From: Helicoverpa zea
Lineage: Eukaryota > Arthropoda > Insecta > Lepidoptera > Noctuidae
Direction of reading: 5' to 3'
Length of the DNA: 64,000 nucleotides
NCBI RefSeq assembly: GCF_022581195.2
Contig: NC_061471.1
Coordinates: 11,036,001-11,100,000 of the forward strand
Shown: positions 37,948 through 50,000 of the stretch, one piece after another
Layout of the letters: each line of letters opens with the position of its first letter
Position numbering within the stretch: position 1 is the stretch's first letter
The notes under the pieces: generated by a model
Seen by the model: only the letters and a program-made list of their open reading frames with translations
Databases searched by the model: none
Told to the model about the DNA's origin: nothing
Position numbers and translations under genes: made by a program

Positions 37948-38067
37948 CTAAATGCAACTCTCGCGCACCTTTCTCGCAGTGGTGACGACTTCAGGCCGGC
38001 GCGCCGCCGCGATGTCGGCGCTGCGAGCTGTCACCCCGCGGTTGACTACGCATATACTTACTGATGA
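37948..38067 (-). CDS. Adhesion receptor last exon: cytoplasmic C-terminus
   Basis: Enters in phase 0 after a CCCACAG acceptor and encodes 39 residues ending RPEVVTTARKVRESCI and TAG. The final ESCI resembles a PDZ-type ligand, and a similar ending is a recognised feature of Sidestep-family tails. The exon is much richer in GC than its surroundings. An alternative acceptor seven bases in would change the first residues only. Confidence 0.75.
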   Translation of the reverse strand, partial: SSVSICVVNRGVTARSADIAAARRPEVVTTARKVRESCI

Positions 38068-41000
38068 CTGTGGGATGAAGAAAATATTTTAATTTAATGG
38101 TTCGACAAATTTGTTAATTGTTGGGAAACTACACTATTCCCGAGTACTGTTACTGTTACAGCCTTTTATCGTCCCACTGCTGGGCACAGTCCTCCTCCTA
38201 CACGGAGAAGGATTCAGCTATTTCCGAGTAATATAGGCTATATTTCACCCGGGCAAGAGTTCCTACGAGACGTGAGTGAAACCTCGGGAAAACGGCTAGT
38301 TTGTAAATAATATCTTATCTATATTGGTACAGACAGGTTTTTAAAGTATTTTCCTAAAAGTAAAATATTTTTTGGGCATATCTGTTTACGTTTAATGTAT
38401 ACCGAGAAATCGAAATGAAAATAATATACTACAGTGCCCTCCAGATTATGTCTCTTACGCAGAAATATTCAGTCTTACTGTTGCACGAATTTCCGAGAAA
38501 ATGAAAGTAAAAAATAATGTTTGAGCTGCACTTAAAATTTACTGATGTTGTAGTAAGGTACATATATTAGCATCTTGAATTGAAAATTTAATTAAATTTA
38601 AATTACTCTTGAATACCAGGTATTTACGAGTTAACATTACCACATAAAAGAACTTAATAATACACATGGCGTTTTAATCCATTTCCCGCTAACCCATTCC
38701 ATTAAACACGTTGTTTTTTTCCTGTATCTCGTCTGATGCAGTTTTCTTATTAATTAAGTAAAATGCGTCATTAACATGCAAACCCGTGCTTAGTCTAAGC
38801 AGTAGGTATATTAATTTGCGTATCGATTTAATTATGTGCATTTTGTTTGTGAATGTACTATAATTTGCGTTATCTCGACGCGTTTAATGAAGAAAATGTA
38901 TTCATTAATTAACAAGTTTTGTGAAATATTTAAAATGTTTAGTAAATGATCATGTATTATGTCGAAAACAGATAAAAAACTTGACTCTAACGGCCAGTTT
39001 CTTCATCAAAAGTAATGTCTAAAGTAAAAGTAACGGTCAAATTCGTTTTTTCAAGGCTAAAGTGACAGCAAAACTAATAGAAAAAATTAATTTGACCGTT
39101 GCTTTTACTTTAGACATAACTTTGACTTTTACTTTGGCTTTTACTTTTGATGAAGAAACTGGCTGTAAGACTACACGACAAACTTTGAGTCGGCCGATAT
39201 TTTGTTTGGGCTCATAAATCAGTATGAGGATGAATGGAAATTCGCACATTACAAAGGCCTAGTGTTGGTTTAATCTGCAGTGTGCAGATGTCAGAACGTG
39301 CACATTTAAACCTTAAAAACATTTACCGAAGCGCGAACCGAACTCTAAACTTTATACCAAACTTACATCTTCAACAATTCACTTGCAAACGAAAATGGCT
39401 ACGCTCGTGATTCTTGGGTAAACTAGAAAGTATAGGAGGTATACTCACAGCACTGCCTGGTATGATTGGTCTATCGCTGAATATCCTGTGAGGGTCTGCG
39501 TCTAACCCAGGAGTAGACAGCTTACTGTATTCACCTATTGGTTTCTTATCTGCAACAAAATGTCTGCAATTTATTTAGTACTAGCTGTAGCAATCTGACA
39601 TGAAAACAAAACTAGGGTTAGTTGCTATATTTTCAATTACTAATGGAAAAATTATAGCATTGAAAGTCTAAAGTCCTCATTCAAGAACTATATTTTCTTG
39701 TCATTGACCTTTTTGGTATAGTTCCGGTGTTTCAGATGACCAAGAAGGTAATACAATTTTCAGAATACATTTTAACCACTGACCTCTATATTTACCACTG
39801 GACAGGCTGTTGTCAACGTGCGTTTGTGCCCGTTTGATAATCGCCATTTTGGCGCTGTTAGACGTAGCGAGTGTCCGTGGTACTAAAATTATTTTTACAG
39901 TGAACCAATGAACAAACACTTCTCTCACAGCCATTTGAAATTATATGTCAAAATTAGTTCTGTGGACACTCGCTTAGACGTCGCTTATTATAGATTTACT
40001 AGCAGATTTTTTTGAGCGACAACAAGCAATTGACAACTAATACGTAAACTTTGATACCTGAAACCGAGCGATAAGTTACCATAGATGTAATATAACAAAC
40101 AAGATTGCGCACGCTCAAAATATATATTTACGAAAATAAACTCTATTCCAACGCAATAAGGTACTAAATTTGTTGCATAATACACAGAGGCAAATCCGAG
40201 CCGAGAGGGATAGTTAGAACGGAGGCCGTTTGTCTCTTTCTAACACCTTGCCAGCATAAAAAATGTTGTGATCAACAGTTTTGTCTTCCCAAAAAAACAA
40301 TTGAATCACATATATTTTTATCTTATTTTAACAATTGTAAGTCAACAAATTAATAAAAATCGCATTAATTTATTCTACGAATAAATTATTTATATAAATT
40401 ACACTACGCAACAAAATTTTCCTTTTTTATTGTATCCAAGGTGAAACATATAAATTTTTGCAGATTATCTATCACAGAATCGAAGCGTACACAGGACTGC
40501 TCTAGCACGTCTAGTTTTGGAGAAAAACCAATCTGAAAATGCCTTAAAACGCTTTTTTAACGATATTTAAAGCCATTTTTCTACAGACACTATTTTTTTT
40601 TCGTATTTTCTAACTAAAGAATCATTTAGCACTGCTCTTCTCAATTCAAATCCAGTTTACTTTACATCAGTACGAGTTTCCATTCCCGTGATATTTTTTT
40701 TCAGCTACGTCGTACGATTTTCCTTACATTACTAATTGACATTTTTGTTTGGACAAAATACACCGTAAATGTAAAATCTTGAGAAAGAAAACTCGTAATG
40801 ATGTAAAGTAACTGGATTTGAATTGAGAAGAGCAGTACTAAATGATTCTTTAGTTAGAAAATACGAAAAAAAAATAGTGTCTGTAGAAAAATGGCTTTAA
40901 ATATCGTTAAAAAAGCGTTTTTAGGCATTTTCAGATTGGTTTTTCTCCAAAACTAGACGTGCTAGAGCAGTCCAGTGTTCTAGACTTCGATTCTGTGATA

Positions 41001-44000
41001 GATAATCTGCAAAAAATTATATGTTTCACCTTAGATACGAAAATGCTGTTGACTAGTGTTATTATTCTTAAAACATAAACAACATTTTTTTTTTCTAGCT
41101 GTAACCCTGAACATTCATGGCGCGTAATCAGCATTTAAAATTTTGTTTATATTTTGTGTATTAAATCAATTTAAACTATTTAAATGGTGAAAAAGTGTTG
41201 CGTTTATACTTGTCAAAGTGAATCCTATGGTGGTTGCAATATATCGTTCCACAGGTTAGCTAATAATAACATTTTCGTAAACCAAACAACTAGGGTGCCC
41301 ATGAATTCTTGTAATGAGTAAAAATATGGGTGATGGATTTTAAAACTGTTGTACTATTGTTATAGCTTCCCAAAAAATGAAGAAAGGCGACATAAATGGC
41401 TCAGCAGTCTATATATGAAGTAGAAATACAAAAAAAAACAGTCTTCACTTCGAATCTTCCTGCTTTTATACTGCTAATTCCCGCTAATTATTAAAAGCCT
41501 TTATTTTATTAAGGTCACAAACTGCGTAAGTTAAAACTTCAATACCAATCTGCGTTTAATAATCTTAGCAAATTCGGATTTGTCTCACATAGCATCTCAT
41601 AGTCACCCTATTAGAAAGGGACAGACAGCCTCCGTACTAACTGTTTCACTCGGCTCGTTTTTTGGGTTTATGTGCGCAGTCCTGTTTACTAATATTATGT
41701 CTATGTAAGTTACTAGCTGCGCTGAAAGTTAGTGTTGCCCAAATGCAAGAACAAGACGAGACTTAGCCAGTCTTGGTCTTGGTCTTGCGCCAATACACCT
41801 GGTCTTGGTCTTGGTCTTGGTCTTGCGCTCCCAGTCTTGGTCTTGGTCTTGGTCTTGCAGCAAGAGTCTTGCAAGTCTTGCAATTACCTATTAGTCTATT
41901 ACTATTTATTAAAGTTTACTTTAAATCTTAGAAAAACGTATTAGAATTGGAACATTGTGAGCTTGAATTGACATAGCCATAGTAAAGATCAAGCAGATTA
42001 ATAAATAACTGAAGATTTGATAAGAAATTCGAAAAATCAACTGACCTATATGTCGTTTTCCATGGAAGTAACTGTTTCTTAATAAACATTTATGATTTAT
42101 AAGCTTACATTTGCTAAAACATGTAAAAAAATGTAAGAAATATAATGACTAAATGTACAATAATAGTACCTAAGTAATTAGTTTAAAACCATATAAGTAA
42201 TCAATATTATAATATATACTTACTAGAATGAATTAATATGACATCTACTACCTATCCTTACCATTTTATCCTAATCATAATACTACTTGCGAGATCAGTA
42301 TAATGTATTCATTTTCATTCTAAAACTTATTTATTCTTTGGAACACCTGTATGTAGGTACTCTACTAGGAAATTATTTTGCATGAGTATACCTACGCCCT
42401 ATGGCGGCAATCAAATAGTGTCAAATGTTATGATTTCGGCGTGGCGGCAACGATTGTTGTAGATTTCAAAAGAAGCCGCCGGCGCGTGTATCATAACCAT
42501 GTACTTCCGAAAAGCGGCAAATTTCTTTGAGAAGTAAGTACAAAACCTTTGATGCCGCATTATCAAAGTGCCGATGGTTAAAACATAACTATGCATGCAC
42601 GCAGTTTGATTTTAATAGATATTTTTTTATTCGCTATGTTTATGGTATTAGTCGTAATGCGCATAGGTCGTTTTTCATATTCTTTGATACAGTTTTTTGC
42701 GTCTCATAGAATTCCTAAGCGTACCTACCAATACACCGAACTGTTACACCTAACTACTCAGTGAAATAGCGCTAAGTCCTAGCTGCAAGACGCAAGAGTC
42801 TTGCAGGCTATGTCTTGTTCTTGCTCAAGTCTTGCACGGTCAGTCTTGGTCTTGGTCTTGCTAAAAATACGCGGTCTTGTTCTTGGTCTTGGTCTTGCAA
42901 AAACGCAAGAACAAGACCAAGACTGCAAGACCAAGACTGAATTTGGGCAACACTACTGAAAGTGTAGCGCATAACCGACATAATAATCGGAGTATACATG
43001 GGACGATCCAAGGAACATCACTCAAAAAACTTCTACATGATGAATACTTACCATAATGACAAGGAATGATATCAGGGTCAGTATCCTCCCCACTTCCCTC
43101 CATCTTCAGCTCGTACTGACTGCAGTAGTCCAGCTTGGGAGACGCACAGTAAGTGTTCAGGTTGTCCTGCTTCGACAACGACTCCACGCTTTGTTCCATG
43201 TAGAGTGCGTTGCTGAGGAAACGTGAATGATGTAGGGTTCTAGCTTAACAACTGACAACTGGTGATTAAGAGCTAAAATGAAAATCAGATGGGCATTTGA
43301 TGAAGAGAGAGACAATCTACAAGTTACAAGAATGAGATGAGTAGGACCACGAAGGTACCTATTATTGGATACACTCCTCAAAAACCACCAAATAAAATAA
43401 AAAGTCTTAAGTAACTATATTACAACAGAAATGATAAAAATAATACACAAATCTAAAAATCTTTATATTTGTGGCAAATAAATGAATTCCACGTGACAAA
43501 TACCTAAGAATTCCCAACACAATCTCAGGAAAAGTTACTCCCGAAAATCCCAAATAAAAACAACTGAGAGGTACAAGATACAATGGAGAAAAAACCTCAA
43601 GGTCTATCTATATCTAGACACTGAGCCTTTTCTAAAGCCTTTGGATCCGCTTTAGATGTCTTTACGCAAAATACAAAGACATACATACAAATATGTATGC
43701 ATAGGTGTTCGGGTAATACACGAACCAATCTTGATACAAGGATAATCACGGCTTTAAAAAAATAAATATCATTTCTGAGGTTGACTGTGTTAACATTAGC
43801 ACGTGTTTTGAAACAAAAGAAGCTTTCACGGTATTGAACTTTATTCTAAGTAAAATGGTTTTTAGCTTCCTCGTTTCATGAATATTATACTTATTTTATT
43901 ACGTTTTACGTTTCCCTATGTTTTTCACCTCATTGTGGTGCTATTTAGTATTTTTTGTCTGTTGAAAGGTAAATAAATGTGATGAAATTCAAAATATACA

Positions 44001-47000
44001 TCTAATTTCAGGTTTTCTACAATATTCTGTTCTTTTATTGTTTGTACATTTTATTGTTGCCACCTTCTTTATTTAATCCTTTAAACAACGGGACCTTATT
44101 TTATCTACTCTCTGAGATCTGAGACAAATGTATATGAGACATATATTTATGAAGCTACCATTATATTCCTAGCAAAAACACAAATAGATCAGTACCTAAA
44201 CTTTTTCAAAACTCTTACCCACTCCAAATCTTAGCCAAAAATCCAAGCCCAACCACTTTCTAATTAGCTCAACTAAAAATTGTGGCAGCAACACACCAAC
44301 CTACCTCAATCTGTCTTTCGTCAATAGATTTTCAACCTAATCAGAATAGTGGAAGGTTAATGTTCGATTTCTCTTGACAGATTAGGGTAGATTGACCTGC
44401 TGGCATCTGTCCTGCAAAAATCCAAAGCAATCTTACGTGGAAGGAGGATGCTTATCTATGTCGTGTCTCCTGGCTGCATGTCGCCGGTATAGCGCCGTGA
44501 TGACGCCACAGACTCCTGTGCAGAGCAGTGCAGCTACTGACAGCAGGGAGACCAGCATTGGAGACAGCGGGATTGAAGTGCTCACTCCTGGTTGAAGATA
44601 GATAACACAAAATATTAAAAAGTTTAGGTGACACAATGGGCGGTCTTGGGAACTTTTAGATAGATTGGATTAGTAGTAGAAATAGAAGAAGAAATGGTGA
44701 TTTAGAATTGTGTACTTATAGCTTATTGACTATTTTCTTTTTTATAGTGTTATAGGTGGAATACTTGGCAACTGGGGTTAGACTGGTTTTTACAATATAT
44801 CCGATAGCAGATAGAAGTTATTATCCTAATTCCTGAGGGATGCTTCCGATATTTACAGGTCCAGGTAAACAAAGGAACAAAGAATCTATAATATTTAGCT
44901 GCTATTACATTAAACTAGTTTAAAACTTAACACTGGTGATAACAATGAACATAGATGCAATGAAAGCACATACATCTTATACCTGCTTCTAATGTTTACC
45001 CCAAAAAAGATAGAAGTCTTAACAATACAATGCCACCTAATTCATGCAACCCTGTATCCATCAGTAATTACCAATGTCAGTTCACACACCATTACTTCCC
45101 ATGGGTCCCATAAGGAGGTCCTAATGAGGCGAGCCGGGGGACAGCCGGTGTCATCCACGTGAGCATTAACGACATCACCCTACCCGCCGAGCATGATAAT
45201 TATAGATCGTTCAAATAATGGGCGAATACGCCGAACAATGTGTTTCCCGGATGGTGTACTATATTGTGTTAATGGTTCCTTTTCTTTTTGTTCTGATTCA
45301 GGTTTGGCTGTAATTGGGATTGAAGATTTGTTTTCGCATATTATGTATATGTTTTTTATTTGCCTATGCTGTTCTACTGCGCGGGAAAACTTTCCCTCAT
45401 TTTATTAACCTGTGGCCAGTCGGCGTTCTAAGGGCAAGGAAGCGCTTTCTTACTCTAGGTCGCCCTAGCTTATGTATATACATATATTCCTTGAAACGTC
45501 TCTAATAAAGCTTTGTATTGCAAGTAATTGAGTATTCAGCTGTCATGGTGCATGTTACAACTTTGATTCCCACTCATGATAAATTGTTCGGGTATTGTAG
45601 TGTCTGTTTTCATAATTTGAAAATCGCTGGCAAGGATAAAAATGTATGCTAGTACGAAAATGTAAGACATTTGAAAGGTGTTACATTTATTATGTATACC
45701 TACATAGACTAGTTTGTTTTTACAATGTAATCATTATTCCTTAGAAACGATTTCACGTAAATTCCTCCCCCGGGGTAAATAGAGGTCGAACAATTATTCG
45801 AATGGCCAACAGTACTGGAGTGAGAGTTTTAAATTAAGTAAATGTCTTTGATTATTTTCTACCAAATAAGAAGACTTCGAAAAGTCAAAAAGAATAAGAA
45901 ATGTGTATTTTATACATAAAGGATGTTTTCAAAGACTGGTAATGCATTGAACGCCTCGTTAAATCTAACTTAGCATCATCTTGCCAATATACTGTGTTTG
46001 TATGCTTTTATGATACAAAACACAATATGCGCTCGTTCCACCACTTTTGAGTATTTTCTGGATTTTATTCATAAGAAAGCCATAGATGATATTCAAAAAA
46101 ATAATGTCAACGGTATCTTCTTACCCAGGGGTCATAACGGCAAAGTCGAAAACGGCCATAAAATAACATCGATAATTGTAGCCCGCTTGAGTTCAAAAGC
46201 ATAATCAATCAAGTTAGCTTATAAACAACCTGAGACAAACTTCAGTCCTAAGAGGACTTAAAAATATCGAGAGAACAGAACCCGAGACCACATGCACGGC
46301 AGTCGCACTTACGTTCACTAGGCCAAAAGCACACTCGAAAACAAAACACTATCTGGCAAACTCAGCAAAACAAACGCGACCTCTAAATATGCAATAACCA
46401 TTACAGTTTGTGAGTAATCGCAGCATCTAATTGTAGCAAGTTGCAAACTGCCGTGAGTAATGTTACTGCACCGTACTATACTAAGTACACCGTACTGTAC
46501 GAGTATACTGTACTGTATTAAGGACCAAGTTTACAGCATAAACGTCAGTTTTCTTAAAACAATTGTTCATGTTCCATTTTTAAAATAAACAGATGTCTTA
46601 AAAAACGGGCATTTTTGTCGTCGGTAAACTTGGGTGTAAGTATACCGTACTGTACTAAGGTCCAAGTACACCGACAAAATAAACGGCAGGTTTTTTAAAA
46701 CAATTGTTCGCTAAGACTCAATTTTCACAGTAAACGTAAACGGTTACTTTAAGAAAAACTGAGGTTTATGTCGCCCGTGAACTTGGGCATCAGCTTACCG
46801 CACATTACTAAGGACCAAGTTCACCGACAAAATGAACGGCAGTTTTTTTTAAAGCAGCTGTTAACTATTAATCACGTTGAATTTTCAAATTAAACAGTGG
46901 TTTTATGAAAAAGCGGACGTTCATGTAGTCGGTGAACTTGGGCCTATGTACAGTGTACTATATAGGTACTATGGTATCCTTGACTGTACTATACTTACAG

Positions 47001-50000
47001 ATTTACGAGAACAACTGGTTATTTAACTTTGTATTGTTTGGCGATATTTATTGTGTTTTAACCGAGTGTTGCTTGCTTAGGGGATTAGGTTACTGTTTTG
47101 TAAATGTTGGGTGGGTTTTTAGTTTAGTTCCCCGGGTAAGTGTGAAAATAAAGTTGTTTTGTGAAGTTGTGCGTGAAATAACAATATTAGTTGAAATGTC
47201 AATAGAAAATGTGTCAAGCGGCTAACAAATTGGCCCGCAATAAATTATGACAAAGTTGTCTATATCAGAATATGAAAGTTGATGTAAGTGACTTTGGCAA
47301 TGACAATTGACCACTGTTTTGTTTTAAAACACACCATTAAAACCCACAGTTTGACCTATTTGAAGTCCGTCCTTTTTCCCGAAGTCTTGTCTTGTTTACC
47401 CTATAAAAGTGTATTTCGGTAGACGTCTGCCCTTATCGTAAAGTTGTCAGTCGCGAGGCGTCATTATCGCAAACAGGCTGAATTATAAAGGCTTTCCTAG
47501 TCGACATTAATTTATTCCACTGCCTGTTGTCGTAATCATTTACGACTAAAAGTGAATGAAAAATAAATTCCTAGGAATTAAAGTTGATAATTTTATTTTT
47601 TGGAGGAAAATTTCGTTGTTGCGAAATTTTCTTGTTTTTAATGAAATGTAGTCGTAATTAAGTTTGTTGGAAACTAAAATGTATTAATTAACGTGACGAC
47701 TGTGAGAATGAGGTGTCATGATTGATCCTGGGGTAGGTTACGTGTACTGTGTAAGGTTTTCCATTAAAATATTTCAATAGGAACCCGAAGTTCCGGAGTC
47801 TGGACGTATGCCAGGCAGCATGGTAACATACGCGTCCACTATACTGAGAACTTAAAACATAACTTGTGAAACGTAGTCACCACAGCAATATATTTCACTT
47901 CCACAAAAACATTGTCATAATTATTAAAATCCTCAATAGATTGTACAGTCCATCAAAATATTCGTCCGCATCGCAGTCAAATTATAATTAAATATCTGAA
48001 ATGCTGAGCGACTTATATCGCCAACTGTACCTACTTACTATAAATAAGTTATTTTTAGAGCCGAATTAAACAAAGAGAAAATATTCCAGCGATTGTTTGC
48101 GGAACGAGTCCGGAGGCATTTTTATTAATTTTCTTTTCATTGCCAACTTCTTGGTTTCAACTTTTTAATTGTAATTTTGGATTAGGTAGACTTTAGTGTT
48201 ACGGTTTCTTTGATTGCAAAAAAGCCTGTAGCTAAATGGCTTGGTATTTTTTAACAATTGAGGGACGAAAACAAAATTTAACAGAATCAGAACCTTGGAC
48301 TTCCAGTCAGCAATTCCAGCCATTTTTAGTTATGTTTATGTTGCATTTTTTTTTTCTTCTAAAGTCTCTGATCTTCATTCGATCATTCAATGTTCTATGT
48401 AATTTTTGGTAACTTAGTCATTTGCTAGTTTACCCCACAAGTACGGATTACCATTTTGTTTGTGCAGTTTTACTATCGTGAAGTCACTAGTAGTCAACTT
48501 CGGACCAGCAAAGTTATATAACGAGGTCTAGTCCTACTCACCTGTATACTTATCAGGCGGCCTGATGGCCACAGTATAGAGCGTGACCTCCTCACTCCTG
48601 CCCTTAGCGTTGGCAGCATACAGCACCAGGGTGTAGCTGGAGCGGCTGTCCAGGTCTCGGACTTCGAACGTTGGAGTGTGGTTTGAGGAGACGTTTGCTC
48701 GCACCTGGGAAAGATAATGAAGGTAAGTGGATGATTTAAAGTTTAGCGAGTTTAAGTTCATTGTGCTCAGGTAGCTGGATATGAGTTTAAATAACATTTT
48801 GGGAGATGAAGTGGTCAATGTTTAGTATTCTTGAAGGTATAATGGCGCAATCAAGGGCAAAAAAGCTTTCTAGACAAATCTTAAAAAAATCTAGACATGA
48901 AAATACACAATTTTTAAACTTCTCGATTTTTTTTTTCAGTACAATTTCGAGTCAAAATACATGTTTTTCATATATTTAAATCAATTTTGTGAATTTTCCG
49001 TTCTTACCATCAACGAAGGCAATTCCAACACTTCCATATAGAACACCTGAGGCAGTCCCCCATCAAAGCCCTCGAGGCACTCCACCAGCAGAGTATCAGC
49101 ACTCTGGTTCACCACCGAGCAGTTCTGCAGAGCCGTGGGGTTCCCTGCTGAAACCCACTCGATTTAGAACCTTAACCTTTTTAATTAAAGGTGAAAATTG
49201 TTTGGCACAGGTGGGTCTAAAAAGGCGAAATATAGAGTGAACCAAGGCTTTTCTTAGTATTTCTGCATTGTTTCAAGGACGTTATTAAATCTCGTTTGCG
49301 CCATACAATACTGCTGTTTATGTGCATTTGATTGTAAAATATTAAAATGGAAACTCAAAATGGTTATCGGAGCTGGTCGTGTATTAACCGGAGTAATGTT
49401 TTAAGGAGATAATTACGAATGATTTATTCATTTTGTGAGTTCAAGCATGGTTTTATGTATTCTGGTTTTTAAAATTCCGTAAATAAACAGAAACAATGTA
49501 TTCTAGTTGCATTTAACACATAACAAATACTCAACAGCTTTCATAGTTTCAAGTGAGAAGGATCAAACTAACAAAAATTGAACAAAAACATTCCGATTTT
49601 AAACCGGTAATTACCAATACAAATTGTTACAGAATTGCAGCAAAATATTGCATGCTGATTCCCGTAGTTTATCATCACAACGATAAACAAAGTGACGCGA
49701 ACTTTCTCTCCAATGCAAACTAACTTTGTAACGTACGTTCTACAAATTGAATTACATACACACACACTATCGCAACTCTGACGCACACATGCACAAAACA
49801 TCCGGTGAAACTGAATACGAAAAATGGAACCAGTGGAACTTATTGTTCGTTCAGCTTTTGGAGTACGATTGTGAAAAAATATTCGTTGTTTTAATCTTTG
49901 AAAAGGTTAGGTATATTGGAAAGTGATTTCCTTCTACAACTTCTAAAGGGACTAAATTTCACTAATTCATATGTAAATCAGTCATTATTTTTTTTTTTTG

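Larger units (their letters stand above)
38068..39448 (-). other. Last intron of adhesion receptor
   Basis: Contains a dispersed repeat at 38160-38305 and a TAA-flanked MITE at 38991-39165. No further exon is required by phase. Confidence 0.6.
40198..41656. mobile_element. Candidate nested inverted-repeat element around a THAP start
   Basis: An outer inverted pair at 40198-40243 and 41611-41656 (GAGCCGAG...AGTTAG.ACGGAGGC...) encloses a foldback at 40431-41039 and a two-exon THAP start at 41184-41419. This could be one DNA transposon of about 1.5 kb with decayed ends, or two elements side by side. No target duplication was recognised. Confidence 0.5.
39550..43051 (-). other. Adhesion receptor intron with THAP, foldback and hAT elements
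   Basis: A 3.5-kb intron. At 39860-39980 there is a short inverted repeat (AGCGAGTGTCC with its complement GGACACTCGCT). The rest holds the foldback/THAP unit (40198-41656) and the hAT element (41730-42955). Confidence 0.6.
44588..48541 (-). other. Adhesion receptor intron with palindromic array
   Basis: 4-kb intron. It holds a SINE head fragment (46268-46325) and the three-unit palindromic tandem array (46515-46945). A GC-richer patch at about 45115-45190 (GAGCCGGGGGACAGCCGG) may be a repeat fragment. No extra exon is needed by phase. Confidence 0.55.

Noticed and set aside
39860..39980. Short inverted repeat with GGACACTCGC as a MITE
   Set aside because: Arms about 30 bp and imperfect, with no target duplication or second copy seen; noted only within the intron entry.
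41732..41944. Frame with repeated LVLVLG-like residues
   Set aside because: Translation of the TCTTGG hexamer array at the hAT element's left end.
46932..47225. 97-codon frame in the adhesion-gene intron
   Set aside because: Starts within the palindromic array; no splice context or recognisable domain.
48989..49240. 83-codon plus-strand frame
   Set aside because: Antisense to the FnIII exon at 49008-49144, which has matching splice phases on both sides.
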